A stretch of DNA of 64,000 nucleotides, from assembly GCA_900473045.1 (NCBI GenBank), contig UCKS01000027.1, positions 88,378 to 152,377 of the forward strand, in the 5' to 3' direction. This DNA is from Hyphomicrobiales bacterium (GTDB lineage: Bacteria; Pseudomonadota; Alphaproteobacteria; Rhizobiales; Rhizobiaceae). Positions 1-9,208 of this stretch are shown here, in pieces (position 1 is the first letter of the stretch; each line of letters starts with the position of its first letter). The notes under the pieces are model-generated. The model worked only from the letters and a program-made list of their open reading frames with translations. It was not told where the DNA came from and did no database searches. The position numbers and the translations under genes are program-made.

Positions 1-2
1 CT

Positions 3-464
3 ATGAACCTCACCCCCACCCTTGGTTTTCTGCTTCACGACGTCGCCCGGCTGCTGCGCAAGCGTTTCGAGCAACGCGCAAAACATATGGGCCTGACGCG
101 CTCGCAGTGGCAGACGATCGCTTATCTGGCGCGCAATGAAGGTATCCACCAAAGCGGCCTTGCCGAATTGCTGGAAGTCGAACCGATCACGCTGATGCGG
201 GTGCTCGACAAGCTTGTGGACCGTGGTTTCATCGAGCGGCGCCGACATGAGACGGATCGGCGTATTTCGCTTCTCTACACCACCGAACTTGCCCGCGGGC
301 TTTTGTCCGACATGCGCGCCATCGGCGACGCGACACGTTCCGAAGCCTTGCAAGACATACCCGACGAAGACCGTGAAAAACTCGTCGCCATTCTCGACCT
401 GATGAAATCCAACCTCCTGCAGGCCTGCCGCGAGCCGGCCGATAAAGAAACCCACCATGGCTGA
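3..464 (+). CDS. MarR-family transcriptional regulator
   Basis: A 153-residue winged-helix repressor-like protein. The central part (about residues 30-100, with SGLAELLEVEPITLMRVLDKL as recognition region and the wing DRRISLLY) fits the MarR family. The MarR wing residues DRR are present. The gene starts two bases inside the window edge, so its promoter is not visible. Its 3' end overlaps the next gene by 8 nt, so it is cotranslated with the EmrAB-like pump and probably represses it; MarR-EmrAB operons are well known. The ligand is not predictable. Confidence 0.92.
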   Translation: MNLTPTLGFLLHDVARLLRKRFEQRAKHMGLTRSQWQTIAYLARNEGIHQSGLAELLEVEPITLMRVLDKLVDRGFIERRRHETDRRISLLYTTELARGLLSDMRAIGDATRSEALQDIPDEDREKLVAILDLMKSNLLQACREPADKETHHG

Positions 465-1662
465 CACATCCTCCCTGCGCGTACCTGCCAATGCCAATGC
501 CACCGCTCTTGAAACATCCGAAAGCGTGACGGCCGAGGCAAAGATCAACACAACCCCTGCGGCCTCGGCTGAACCGGCCCCCGCCATCACCCCAGTCCGC
601 CGCCGCAGCCTGAAGCGGCCGATCCTGTTTGCGCTGCTGCCAATCGCGCTTGTCGCGGGCGGTTATTTCTATGTGACCGGCGGCCAGATCATGGAGACGG
701 ACAACGCCTATGTGCAGGCGGATATGGTCGGCGTTTCCACCGATGTCGCCGGAACCGTTGCCTCCGTCGGCGTTCAGGAGAACCAGGAGGTAAAGACCGG
801 GCAATTGCTGTTCCAGTTACAACCGGATTCGTTCCGCATCGCGCTGGAGGGTGCGCAGGCCAAGCTCGCCGCATCCCGCAACGAACTTTTGAACCTCAAG
901 GCAAGCTATGCCCAGACACTGGCGCAGATCGCCCAGGTGGAAGCCGACATTCCCTATTACCAGACGGCTTTCGACCGGCAGCAGACCCTGATCACCAATG
1001 CCGCCGCATCGCACGCGACCTATGACCAGGCCAAGCACGATCTTGACGCTGCCAAGCAGAAGGTGGCGGTCGCCAAGGCCCAGGCGGAAACGACGCTGGC
1101 GCAGCTGGGTGGCGATCCCAACCAGCCGATCGAGCAGAACCCGCTCTATCTCGAAGCCAAATCGGCCGTTGATGATGCGCAGCGCCAGTTGAACGACACG
1201 ACGGTGCGCGCACCGTTTGATGGCGTCGTCACCAATGTCAACGCGCTGCAGCCCGGCAGCTATCTGGAGGCCGCACAGCAGGCGTTCTCGCTGGTATCCA
1301 CCAGGAACATGTGGATCGCGGCCAATCCGAAGGAAACCGAGCTTACCTATGTGAAGCCCGGCCAGCCGGTGACGATTACCGTCGATACCTATCCGGGCGT
1401 CGAATGGAAGGGCAAGGTCGCCAGCGTCAGCCCGGCCTCCGGCGCCAGCTTCGCGCTGCTACCGGCGCAGAACACCTCCGGCAACTGGGTGAAGGTGGTT
1501 CAACGCATTCCGATGCGGGTGACGATCGACGACACCGCCGGCAAGCCTCCGCTGCGCGTGGGTATGAGCACGCTCGTTGCCGTCGATACCGGCCGCGCAC
1601 GCGGCCTGCCGGATATGCTTCAGAAACTTCTCGGCCATTCGACCGCCAACGCCCAAGAGTAA
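457..1662 (+). CDS. emrA: EmrA/HlyD-type membrane fusion protein of a multidrug efflux pump
   Basis: A 401-residue periplasmic adaptor. It has a Pro/Ala-rich cytoplasmic N-terminus, one membrane span at about residues 50-72, and then a biotinyl-lipoyl-like half (METDNAYVQADMV). A long alpha-helical hairpin follows at about residues 125-215, then the second lipoyl half (VRAPFDGVVTNVNAL) and a beta-barrel domain. This order is typical of EmrA, which links an inner-membrane MFS pump to an outer-membrane channel; no TolC-like gene is in view. It overlaps the marR gene and lies 5 nt before the MFS gene, forming one operon. Confidence 0.93.
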   Translation: MADTSSLRVPANANATALETSESVTAEAKINTTPAASAEPAPAITPVRRRSLKRPILFALLPIALVAGGYFYVTGGQIMETDNAYVQADMVGVSTDVAGTVASVGVQENQEVKTGQLLFQLQPDSFRIALEGAQAKLAASRNELLNLKASYAQTLAQIAQVEADIPYYQTAFDRQQTLITNAAASHATYDQAKHDLDAAKQKVAVAKAQAETTLAQLGGDPNQPIEQNPLYLEAKSAVDDAQRQLNDTTVRAPFDGVVTNVNALQPGSYLEAAQQAFSLVSTRNMWIAANPKETELTYVKPGQPVTITVDTYPGVEWKGKVASVSPASGASFALLPAQNTSGNWVKVVQRIPMRVTIDDTAGKPPLRVGMSTLVAVDTGRARGLPDMLQKLLGHSTANAQE

Positions 1663-1667
1663 CGGCC

Positions 1668-3209
1668 ATGAGCAGCATTGCATCTGCGGCAACGACGCCT
1701 GTCGCCAATCGTGGCGCCATCACGGCCTGCATTATCCTTGCGGTGATCATGCAGGCTTTGGACACGACCATCGCCAATGTGGCGCTGCCCTATATCCAGG
1801 GCAGCGTGGCGGCGAGCGCCGACCAGATCAATTGGGTGCTGACCTCCTATATTGTTGCGGCCGCGATCATGACGCCGCCGTCCGGGTTTCTGGCGGCAAA
1901 ATTCGGCCGCAAGCGCGTTTTGCTGGTGGCGATCGTCGGTTTCGTCGCGGCCTCGGTGCTCTGCGGCCTTGCCCAATCGCTGCCGCAGATCGTCGGTTTC
2001 CGGCTGTTGCAAGGCCTGTTCGGCGCGGCCCTCGTGCCCCTGTCGCAGGGTATCCTGCTTGACATCTATTCGGTCGAGGAACGCGGATCGGCGATGGCGC
2101 TATTCGGCGTCTCGGTCATGGTCGGCCCGGTGCTCGGCCCGGTCATCGGCGGCTGGCTGACGGAAAATATCAGCTGGCGCTGGGTGTTCTACATCAACGT
2201 GCCGATCGGTGCGCTGGCCTTTGCCGGCATCAGCATCTTCGTCAAGGAAACCAAGCTGGACACGCAGGCGAAACTCGACTGGTTCGGCTTCGGCATGCTC
2301 AGCCTCGGCATCGCCTCGCTGCAGCTGTTTCTCGACCGCGGCGGCCAGCTCGACTGGTTTTCCTCCGGCGAGATCCTGATCGAGGCCATCGTCTGCGCCA
2401 GCGCCTTCTATCTGCTGGTCATCCACACGCTGACGACCAAAAAATCCTTCATCAATCCGCGCCTGTTCCTCGACCAGAATTTTGCCGTCAGCATGCTGTT
2501 CATCTTCGTCGTCGGCGTCACCTATCTGGCCTCGCTGGCGCTGATGACTCCCTATCTGCAATCGCTGATGGGCTATCCCGTGGTCACCGCCGGCATCGTC
2601 ATGGGGCCGCGCGGGCTGGGAACGATGGTGTGCATGTTCGTCGTCGGCCGTCTGATCGGCAAGGTCGATACCCGCATCCTGCTGTTCATCGGCCTGGCGA
2701 TCACGGCTTGGGCAATGTACGACATGATCGGATGGACGCCGGATGTCTCGCAGTGGACGATCATTTCCGTCGGCTTCATCCAGGGCGCCGGGCTCGGCTT
2801 CCTGTTCGTGCCGCTGACGACAATCGCGTTTGCCACGCTGCCGGCCGAAATGCGCGGCGATGGCACCGGGCTCTACAATCTCTCGCGCAATATCGGCTCC
2901 AGCGTCGGCATCGCGGTCGTCTCCGCCCTGCTGATCGAAAACACCCAGATCAACCACGCGTCGATCGCTGCCTATGTGACGCCGTTCAACCATGCCTTCC
3001 AGGCACCGGCGGCGGCAGGGCTCGACCCGATGACTGCCGTCGGGCGTGCCTCGCTCGACAATATCGTCACGCTGCAGGCGACGATCATCGCCTACATGGA
3101 TGACTTCAAGCTCTTGATGATCATGTCACTGGCGGTCATGCCGCTGGTTTTCCTGCTGCGCAAACCGAAGGCCCCGCCGGCGATCGACCATAGCGCAGTG
3201 ATGGAATAG
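1668..3209 (+). CDS. emrB: DHA2-family MFS multidrug transporter (EmrB-type)
   Basis: A 513-residue inner-membrane drug/proton antiporter with about 14 hydrophobic segments, the count expected for DHA2 pumps. The family motif LDTTIANVALPYI is near the N-terminus (about residue 30), followed by the motif-A-like GFLAAKFGRKRV loop and the motif-C-like GPVLGPVIGGWL. The open frame extends upstream to 1311, but the ATG at 1668 is chosen because it follows the emrA stop by 5 nt, is the family's usual start and has a GGCC-type leader. The substrate is unknown. Confidence 0.93.
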   Translation: MSSIASAATTPVANRGAITACIILAVIMQALDTTIANVALPYIQGSVAASADQINWVLTSYIVAAAIMTPPSGFLAAKFGRKRVLLVAIVGFVAASVLCGLAQSLPQIVGFRLLQGLFGAALVPLSQGILLDIYSVEERGSAMALFGVSVMVGPVLGPVIGGWLTENISWRWVFYINVPIGALAFAGISIFVKETKLDTQAKLDWFGFGMLSLGIASLQLFLDRGGQLDWFSSGEILIEAIVCASAFYLLVIHTLTTKKSFINPRLFLDQNFAVSMLFIFVVGVTYLASLALMTPYLQSLMGYPVVTAGIVMGPRGLGTMVCMFVVGRLIGKVDTRILLFIGLAITAWAMYDMIGWTPDVSQWTIISVGFIQGAGLGFLFVPLTTIAFATLPAEMRGDGTGLYNLSRNIGSSVGIAVVSALLIENTQINHASIAAYVTPFNHAFQAPAAAGLDPMTAVGRASLDNIVTLQATIIAYMDDFKLLMIMSLAVMPLVFLLRKPKAPPAIDHSAVME

Positions 3210-3215
3210 GCGGCG

Positions 3216-3935
3216 CTAACGCCGGTCGAGCTCCGGGTAATAGCGGAAAATGCCCTGTTCGTTGAAGGCAAGCCTGCGCGCCGAGGCCAGATAGGCCTTG
3301 ATCCGCGGCAATTCGCGGACCTGTGCATTCAGCGCAACAAGAAGCGGATAGTCCGGTTCCACCGCCGTCATCGCGGCGGGAAAAGCGTAGCGCAATCCCT
3401 CGATAAGATGGAACAGCGAGAGATCGACATAGGTCAGTGTCGCGCCCAAGGCATGCACCTGTCCTTGGCCGTTCTTCCGCAGCTGCCTTTCGAAATAGCC
3501 GAGGAATTTCGGCAGTCGTTCTTCACGAAAATTCTCGGAGCGGCGCCGCGCTTCGTCGTTCTGGTCCTCGTAATAGAGCGACACGCCGATCGGATGATGG
3601 ACGTCGTGGATTTCAGCCACGAAATCGGTGATGCTCAGCTGCAGCCCGTGCGCGGTTATCCGCCCTGCTTCGTCTTCCGGCGCAAGGCCGAGCCGGCTTC
3701 CAAGGTAAAGCAGGATGTTGGCCGCGTGGGAGACGACGAGTTCTCCGTCCTTCAGGAAAGGTGGAGCAAACGGCGTGACGCCCCCCATCATCGTCTTCAT
3801 TATCGCCATCATGCGGGCCATGCCGCCGTCGTTGCGGGCGACATCGGCATAGTCCGCGCCCGCCTGTTCCAGCGCCAGACGAACGAACTCACCCCGGCCG
3901 GGAATGCCGTCCCAATAATAGAGTTCGTAGGTCAT
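3216..3935 (-). CDS. Glutathione S-transferase family protein
   Basis: A 239-residue cytosolic GST-like protein. The N-terminal thioredoxin-like domain has the tyrosine-containing start (MTYELYYWDGIPGRGE), the cis-proline segment (TPFAPPFL) and the glutathione-binding SHAANIL region where Ser-Asp or Ser-Xaa contacts GSH. An all-helical C-terminal domain follows from about residue 90. The RGE motif resembles mu/sigma-class eukaryotic-like GSTs. It converges with emrB (6 nt between stops) and lies downstream of dnaJ, separated from it by a terminator, so it is probably a separate transcript. The substrate is unknown. Confidence 0.85.
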   Translation of the reverse strand: MTYELYYWDGIPGRGEFVRLALEQAGADYADVARNDGGMARMMAIMKTMMGGVTPFAPPFLKDGELVVSHAANILLYLGSRLGLAPEDEAGRITAHGLQLSITDFVAEIHDVHHPIGVSLYYEDQNDEARRRSENFREERLPKFLGYFERQLRKNGQGQVHALGATLTYVDLSLFHLIEGLRYAFPAAMTAVEPDYPLLVALNAQVRELPRIKAYLASARRLAFNEQGIFRYYPELDRR

Positions 3936-3983
3936 GGTGCACCTTTCGCGTTGGCATACGTCGTTGCGTTAGCGGCCGCAGAC

Positions 3984-4018
3984 AAAAAAGCCGGGGGCAT
4001 CACTGCCTCCGGCTTTTA
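3984..4018 (-). terminator. Rho-independent terminator after dnaJ
   Basis: A strong GC stem (AAAAGCCGGGGGCA and its near-complement TGCCTCCGGCTTTT around a CACT loop) is followed on the minus strand by a run of T. It lies 44 nt past the dnaJ stop and just before the GST start. Confidence 0.8.
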
Positions 4019-4061
4019 TATATTGCCGATTATCCGTCCGGCCAGTCGCCGATTGCGGCGA

Positions 4062-5192
4062 TCACTCGATGTCGAAGAAATCCTTCATTCGGGAAAAGAA
4101 GCCCGCCGATTCCGGATTGTTTTCCTTCGACGACAGTTCCTCGAACTCGCGCAGAAGCTCGCGCTGACGCTTGGTCAGCTTCTGCGGCGTTTCGATCTGG
4201 ATCTGGATATAGAGATCGCCGATCTGGCTGGAGCGCAGCACCGGCATGCCCTTGGCCTTCAGGCGGAACTGTTTGCCAGCCTGTGTACCTTCCGGCACCG
4301 AAACGCGCGACTTGGTGCCATCGAGCGTCGCCACGTCGAACTTGCCGCCGAGGGCCGCCGTGGTCATCGAGATCGGCACGCTGCAATAGAGGTCGGCACC
4401 GTCGCGCTGATAGAACTCATGCGGCTTGACCGAGAGGAAGATATAGAGATCGCCGGCAGGTCCGCCGCGCAGACCGGCTTCGCCCTCGCCGGACAGGCGG
4501 ATGCGGGTGCCGTCCTCGATGCCGGCCGGAATGTTGACCGAGAGCGACCGCTCCTCGGTGATACGGCCCTGACCATGGCACTTGCCACAAGGGTCGGCAA
4601 TGGTCTGGCCACGGCCCTGACAGGTCGGGCAGGTGCGCTCGATCGAGAAGAAGCCCTGGGCGGCACGCACACGGCCGGACCCCTGGCAGGTGGCACAGGT
4701 GGTCGGCTTGGTGCCGGGCTTGGCGCCCGAGCCGGTGCAGACATCGCAGGTGATCGAGGTCGGCACACGGATCTGCGCCGTCTTTCCGGCATAAGCCTCT
4801 TCCAGCGTGATTTCCATGTTGTAGCGCAGATCGGCACCGCGCTCGCGGCCGCCGGAGGAGCGCCGCTGGCGGCCGCCACCCATCATCTCGCCAAAGATGT
4901 CTTCGAAAATGTCGGAGAACCCGCCGGCTCCACCGCCCATACCAGCGCCGCCGCCGCCCATGCCGCCCTGTTCGAACGCCGCATGGCCATAACGATCATA
5001 GGCAGCCCGCTTCTGCGGGTCCTTGAGCATCTCGTAGGCGAGGCTGATCTCCTTGAACGTCTTTTCAGCTTCCGCATCACCAGGGTTCTTATCCGGATGA
5101 TACTTCATTGCGAGTTTGCGGAAAGCGCTCTTGAGCTCCTTCTCGTCTGCTGTTTTCGCAACGCCGAGCGTTTCGTAAAGATCACGTTTCAT
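4062..5192 (-). CDS. dnaJ: Molecular chaperone DnaJ (Hsp40)
   Basis: A 376-residue type I J-protein. The J domain is at residues 1-70 with the catalytic His32-Pro33-Asp34. A Gly/Phe-rich linker follows (about 72-112), then a zinc-binding region with all four CxxCxGxG repeats ([32 protein letters not shown]; about 147-215) and the C-terminal substrate-binding domains. It delivers clients to DnaK and stimulates its ATPase. In this window dnaJ is separated from dnaK by a GNAT gene and over 900 nt, so it probably has its own promoter in 5193-5435; no clear RpoH site was found there. Confidence 0.98.
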   Translation of the reverse strand: MKRDLYETLGVAKTADEKELKSAFRKLAMKYHPDKNPGDAEAEKTFKEISLAYEMLKDPQKRAAYDRYGHAAFEQGGMGGGGAGMGGGAGGFSDIFEDIFGEMMGGGRQRRSSGGRERGADLRYNMEITLEEAYAGKTAQIRVPTSITCDVCTGSGAKPGTKPTTCATCQGSGRVRAAQGFFSIERTCPTCQGRGQTIADPCGKCHGQGRITEERSLSVNIPAGIEDGTRIRLSGEGEAGLRGGPAGDLYIFLSVKPHEFYQRDGADLYCSVPISMTTAALGGKFDVATLDGTKSRVSVPEGTQAGKQFRLKAKGMPVLRSSQIGDLYIQIQIETPQKLTKRQRELLREFEELSSKENNPESAGFFSRMKDFFDIE

Positions 5193-5435
5193 ACTTGCAG
5201 ATTGTCCTGTTGAATAGGCGCGTCAAAACCGGCTGCCCGGCGGTCGCCAAATTTCCTTGCAACAGGATTTAGTAAACCTTCAAGCGCGATACCATAGGCA
5301 ATACACTATCTCGGCCGTTTTTTATCGGAAAAGCACCGAGCCAGGTTGCTTTACCTTCGTTCTGTGCGTTGCGGCAACGCCGATTCTGGGCAGAAATGAA
5401 TGGGTTCCCGCACCGAACGGCTTCTTGGCCTCCGC

Positions 5436-5981
5436 TCACACAGCGTCCCGGCTGAGATCAAGGGTTTTCATGAAATAGACCGATGCCTTGGGAGTGCCGT
5501 GGGGATCCACGAAATGATGTGGGACAACACCTATTTCCTGCCAACCCAAGCGACGGTATAAGCGTTCACCAGCCCCACCCAGAACGGTATCGAGAATAAG
5601 CAGCGAACGCGCCAGCCGCACCGCTTCCGTCTCTATGGCCAGCATCAGTGCGGTACCGACGCCTCGACCCTGGAAATCACGGTGGACAAGCAATTTGAAA
5701 ATCTCGGCCCGATGCGGAGCGTTCGGCTCCGGGGACAGATACAGCTGCACCGTCCCAACAACCTGCCCGTCGATCGTAGCGCAGAAAAGCAGTCGCTCCT
5801 GTTCGGCAATGGCACTGAAGACGCCCAGCCAATAGGCGTCCGACTGCTCCCGGCTGAAGGGCAGGACAAACCCAACCACAGCGCCGTCTTCGACGCTTTG
5901 GATGAGCATTGTCGCAAGCCGGTCTAGGTGGTGCGCCGCATATGCGCTGTCAACAATCGAGATTTCCATTCCGCCCCTCAA
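5436..5981 (-). CDS. GNAT-family N-acetyltransferase
   Basis: A 181-residue protein with the acetyl-CoA binding motif A of GNAT enzymes (LLVHRDFQGRGVGTALMLAIE, about residues 91-111, containing the R/Q-x-x-G-x-G loop) and a preceding beta strand (VVGTVQLYLSP). The C-terminal strand (RLGWQEIGVVPHHF, VYFMKTL) fits a small-molecule acetyltransferase. It sits between dnaK and dnaJ on the same strand, an unusual place. The dnaK terminator lies between it and dnaK, so it is not simply a heat-shock operon member. The substrate is unknown. Confidence 0.88.
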   Translation of the reverse strand: MRGGMEISIVDSAYAAHHLDRLATMLIQSVEDGAVVGFVLPFSREQSDAYWLGVFSAIAEQERLLFCATIDGQVVGTVQLYLSPEPNAPHRAEIFKLLVHRDFQGRGVGTALMLAIETEAVRLARSLLILDTVLGGAGERLYRRLGWQEIGVVPHHFVDPHGTPKASVYFMKTLDLSRDAV

Positions 5982-6065
5982 TTGGCTTTATCGCCGCCGC
6001 AGTGTGCCTTGGAAGGCTTTGCCGTTCAACGGCTGCCAAAAGGCCGGATCACTCCAGTATTGAAA

Positions 6066-6098
6066 ACAAAAAAGCCCGGAACCTTGCGGCTCCGGGCT
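6066..6098 (-). terminator. Rho-independent terminator after dnaK
   Basis: Inverted repeat AGCCCGGA/TCCGGGCT with a 10-nt loop, followed on the minus strand by six or more T. It lies about 25 nt beyond the dnaK stop. Confidence 0.82.
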
Positions 6099-6122
6099 AT
6101 CTGATGGGTATTCGAAGAAGGC

Positions 6123-8045
6123 TTATGCGGACTTCTTGCGATCGTCCTCGTCTTTGACTTCTTCATAGTCGGCATCGACGATATCGCTATCGCGGGCTGC
6201 ATCGGCCTCTGCATCCGCATGGGCCGTTTCAGTCTGCTGCGATTCGTACATCGCCTGGCCAAGCTTCATCGAAGCTTCGAGAAGCGTCTGGGTCTTGGTC
6301 TTGATGTCTTCAGCATCCGGCTCGGAGGCTTCGACGGCAGACTTCAGCGATGCGATCGCATCCGAGATCGCAGTGCGTTCGGCTTCCGTGACCTTGTCGC
6401 CGAATTCCTTCAGCGACTTTTCCGACGAATGAATCAGGCTTTCGGCTTGGTTCTTCGCTTCGACACCTTCACGACGCTTCTTGTCGTTCTCGGCATTGGC
6501 CTCGGCATCCTTGACCATTTTCTCGATATCCGCGTCGGACAGACCGCCCGATGCCTGGATCCGGATCTGATGTTCCTTGCCGGTGCCCTTGTCCTTGGCC
6601 GAAACCTGAACGATGCCGTTGGCGTCGATATCGAAGGTGACTTCGATCTGCGGAACGCCACGCGGTGCCGGCGGAATACCGACCAGGTCGAACTGGCCAA
6701 GCAGCTTGTTGTCCTGGGCCATTTCGCGCTCACCTTGGCTGACGCGGATAGTCACGGCATTCTGGCTGTCTTCGGCCGTCGAGAAGGTCTGCGACTTCTT
6801 CGTCGGGATCGTCGTGTTGCGTTCGATCAGGCGGGTGAACACGCCACCGAGCGTTTCAATGCCGAGCGACAGCGGGGTCACGTCGAGGAGCAGAACGTCC
6901 TTGACGTCGCCCTGCAGAACGCCGGCCTGAATGGCGGCGCCCATGGCAACCACTTCATCCGGGTTGACGCCCTTGTGCGGCTCCTTGCCGAACAGCTGCT
7001 TGACGACTTCCTGTACCTTCGGCATGCGGCTCATGCCACCGACCAGAACGACTTCGTCGATCTCGGCAGCGGTAACGCCTGCATCCTTGAGAGCTGCCTT
7101 GCACGGTGCAACGGTGCGCTGAACCAGCTCATCGACAAGGCTTTCGAACTTGGCGCGCGACAGCTTCATTGTCAGGTGCTTCGGACCGGTCGCATCCGCC
7201 GTGATGAACGGCAGGTTGATTTCGGTCTGCTGCGACGAGGACAGCTCGATCTTGGCCTTTTCGGCAGCTTCCTTGAGGCGCTGCAGAGCAAGCTTGTCGT
7301 TCTTCAGGTCGATGCCCTGGTCCTTCTTGAACTCGGCTGCGAGATATTCGACCAGACGCATGTCGAAGTCTTCACCGCCGAGGAAGGTATCGCCGTTGGT
7401 CGACTTAACTTCGAAGACGCCGTCGCCGATTTCCAGAACCGAGATATCGAACGTACCGCCACCCAAGTCGTAAACGGCGATGGTCTTGCCGTCCTTCTTG
7501 TCGAGGCCGTAAGCAAGAGCTGCTGCGGTCGGCTCGTTGATGATGCGCAGAACTTCAAGACCAGCGATGCGGCCGGCATCCTTGGTTGCCTGACGCTGCG
7601 CGTCGTTGAAGTAGGCAGGAACGGTGATGACGGCCTGCGTGACCTTTTCGCCGAGATAGGATTCTGCGGTTTCCTTCATCTTCTGAAGGATCATGGCGGA
7701 GATCTGCGACGGGGAATAACCCTTGCCCTGCGCTTCGACCCATGCGTCGCCATTGTCGCCCTTGACGATCTTGTAAGGAACGAGGGCCTTGTCCTTTTCG
7801 ACGAACTTGTCGTCGTAACGGCGGCCGATCAGGCGCTTGACCGCAAACAGCGTGTTTTCCGGATTGGTGACGGCCTGACGCTTGGCCGGCTGGCCGGTCA
7901 GACGCTCGCCATCGTCGTTGAATGCAACGATCGACGGCGTGGTGCGTGCACCTTCCGCATTCTCAATGACCTTCGCGTCCTTGCCGTCCATGACGGAGAC
8001 GCAGGAGTTGGTCGTTCCCAAGTCGATACCGATTACTTTAGCCAT
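6123..8045 (-). CDS. dnaK: Molecular chaperone DnaK (Hsp70)
   Basis: A 640-residue Hsp70, normal length for the family. The ATPase domain has the phosphate-1 loop ([11 protein letters not shown] at the N-terminus) and phosphate-2 loop ([11 protein letters not shown] near residue 195). The linker [14 protein letters not shown] leads to the substrate-binding beta domain and the helical lid. The C-terminus carries the acidic DADYEEVKD tail that contacts co-chaperones. It folds client proteins in an ATP cycle with DnaJ and GrpE; grpE is not in the window. Transcription most likely starts from the RpoH-type promoter just upstream. Confidence 0.99.
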   Translation of the reverse strand: MAKVIGIDLGTTNSCVSVMDGKDAKVIENAEGARTTPSIVAFNDDGERLTGQPAKRQAVTNPENTLFAVKRLIGRRYDDKFVEKDKALVPYKIVKGDNGDAWVEAQGKGYSPSQISAMILQKMKETAESYLGEKVTQAVITVPAYFNDAQRQATKDAGRIAGLEVLRIINEPTAAALAYGLDKKDGKTIAVYDLGGGTFDISVLEIGDGVFEVKSTNGDTFLGGEDFDMRLVEYLAAEFKKDQGIDLKNDKLALQRLKEAAEKAKIELSSSQQTEINLPFITADATGPKHLTMKLSRAKFESLVDELVQRTVAPCKAALKDAGVTAAEIDEVVLVGGMSRMPKVQEVVKQLFGKEPHKGVNPDEVVAMGAAIQAGVLQGDVKDVLLLDVTPLSLGIETLGGVFTRLIERNTTIPTKKSQTFSTAEDSQNAVTIRVSQGEREMAQDNKLLGQFDLVGIPPAPRGVPQIEVTFDIDANGIVQVSAKDKGTGKEHQIRIQASGGLSDADIEKMVKDAEANAENDKKRREGVEAKNQAESLIHSSEKSLKEFGDKVTEAERTAISDAIASLKSAVEASEPDAEDIKTKTQTLLEASMKLGQAMYESQQTETAHADAEADAARDSDIVDADYEEVKDEDDRKKSA

Positions 8046-8153
8046 GTCGTTCTCTCCTTGCAGCGGACTGTCAGAACCCGGTCAGGCATTCATGCGACAG
8101 CCCCTAACGGGATGGTCTGTGGAATATTCGCAGCGAAAACTGCGGTGATGGGG

Positions 8154-8185
8154 CGTATATAAGGACCAGTGTTTCGGACTGCAAG
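8154..8185 (-). promoter_or_regulatory. RpoH (sigma-32) heat-shock promoter of dnaK
   Basis: Read on the minus strand, CTTG (8185-8182) is followed after 17 nt by CCTTATATACG (8164-8154). This matches the alphaproteobacterial RpoH consensus CTTG-N17/18-CYTATNTNNG. It lies about 110 nt upstream of the dnaK start, leaving a leader of roughly 100 nt. Confidence 0.85.
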
Positions 8186-8479
8186 GCATGAGGACGCCCC
8201 GAAGCAGAGGAAATCAACGTCTATTATAACGAAGCATCGCGCGCCGTTACCGAAATCAACAATACTCTCTTGAAGGCGATTGCGGTTCTCGCTCCAGAAC
8301 AGCGGGGACGTCCAGCAGACATGGCGGTGTCGACGTGATCGTCTGCTGCGGGAAAATCATCGCATGTTCATTGGGTTGACCGGAATGTAATTGTTCCGCC
8401 GGTTTTTTTCCAGCCTGAATTTATCCCCGTCGCCTCTGCACCACGCACAATTGTCCGACTGAATTGAAAAGCGGATGGC
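8186..8479. other. Gene-free stretch between dnaK promoter and toxin-like gene; possible coding remnant
   Basis: No intact gene is seen. A 48-codon open stretch on the plus strand (8192-8338, reading through EEINVYYNEASRAV to a TGA) has no start codon and an in-frame stop just upstream. It begins directly behind the dnaK promoter and could be the 3' remnant of a gene truncated when the following island inserted. It may equally be chance. No clear promoter for the toxin-like gene could be fixed. Confidence 0.25.
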
Positions 8480-9205
8480 GTGGCCAATGATTTCGACAGA
8501 ACCGGCAGACCTGAGCCTGCCACAACTGAGCTACCGGCAGGCGGCGATGGCCGTCGAATTCGAGCGCTGACCTTATGCTTGGAATGGAAGGCCGGTTTTC
8601 GCCCCGAGCAGCCGCGGGTCCCGGCCAGCAATCCCGACGGCGGGCAATGGGTTGGAGACGGTTCGGACAGCCGGCCGATCCGCGTCAGCCGCCGCGGGCC
8701 GCGTGGCGCGGGACAGGTCCGCATTCTCGACAGATGGCAGCCCGTCACGCCCGCGCAGGAAGCGCGGCTGGCGGTCAGTATCGGCCGGATGCAGGAAGCG
8801 TTACGCGCCGTTCAAAGACGTGACCCGAACTGGCGGCCGACCCCGCAAGCCTACGAGACGGTCGAGGGGCTGATACGCGCCAATGAATCCGTAACACAGG
8901 AAGCGATGCTCCGCGCGCTCCAGTTGCGACTGCCGCGGACCGGCATCGGACCCTATGCAAAGGAGTGGCTTGCGGCGCCAGCAACCAACAGGCGGCTGAC
9001 CAGGAGGGAACAGGCGGAAATTGATCGCATCGGCCGTACCTACGGATGCCACTGGTGTGGTACAAAGACACCGGGAACGCCGAGGGGGCAGTTCGTAGGC
9101 GACCATCAAGTGCCAAAATCAGTCGGCAAACCAAGCAGGATTTATCCGCATTGCTGGCCGTGCAGTAAATCACAAGGCGGGCTGATATCTAAAGGAAGGT
9201 ACTAA
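8480..9205 (+). CDS. Putative polymorphic toxin with C-terminal HNH-type nuclease domain
   Basis: A 241-residue protein from a GTG start. The middle carries FRPEQPRVPASNPDGGQW (about residues 40-57), a motif I recall as a common leader of rhizobial effector- and phage-linked proteins. The last 60 residues look like a treble-clef HNH nuclease: Cys190-x2-Cys193, Asp208-His209, then Cys225-x2-Cys228 with the HCWPCSKSQGG ending, close to the usual C-x2-C...DH...C-x2-C layout. No signal peptide is visible. It is followed after 3 nt by five tandem immunity-like genes, the classic order for a toxin and its immunity protein. The N-terminus is doubtful because a better-looking start sits in another frame (ATG 8475). 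The toxin function is inferred from the domain pattern and context. Confidence 0.6.
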   Translation: MANDFDRTGRPEPATTELPAGGDGRRIRALTLCLEWKAGFRPEQPRVPASNPDGGQWVGDGSDSRPIRVSRRGPRGAGQVRILDRWQPVTPAQEARLAVSIGRMQEALRAVQRRDPNWRPTPQAYETVEGLIRANESVTQEAMLRALQLRLPRTGIGPYAKEWLAAPATNRRLTRREQAEIDRIGRTYGCHWCGTKTPGTPRGQFVGDHQVPKSVGKPSRIYPHCWPCSKSQGGLISKGRY

Positions 9206-9208
9206 TTG

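Noticed and set aside
3408..5213. A 601-residue open frame on the plus strand over the dnaJ region
   Set aside because: It is antisense to the certain dnaJ and GST genes; its composition (Arg/Ala/His-rich) is that of a GC-rich shadow frame.
6219..8162. A 647-residue open frame opposite dnaK
   Set aside because: Mirror frame of dnaK; no domain resemblance, and it runs through the heat-shock promoter. Some mirror frames have been misannotated as dehydrogenases in the past.
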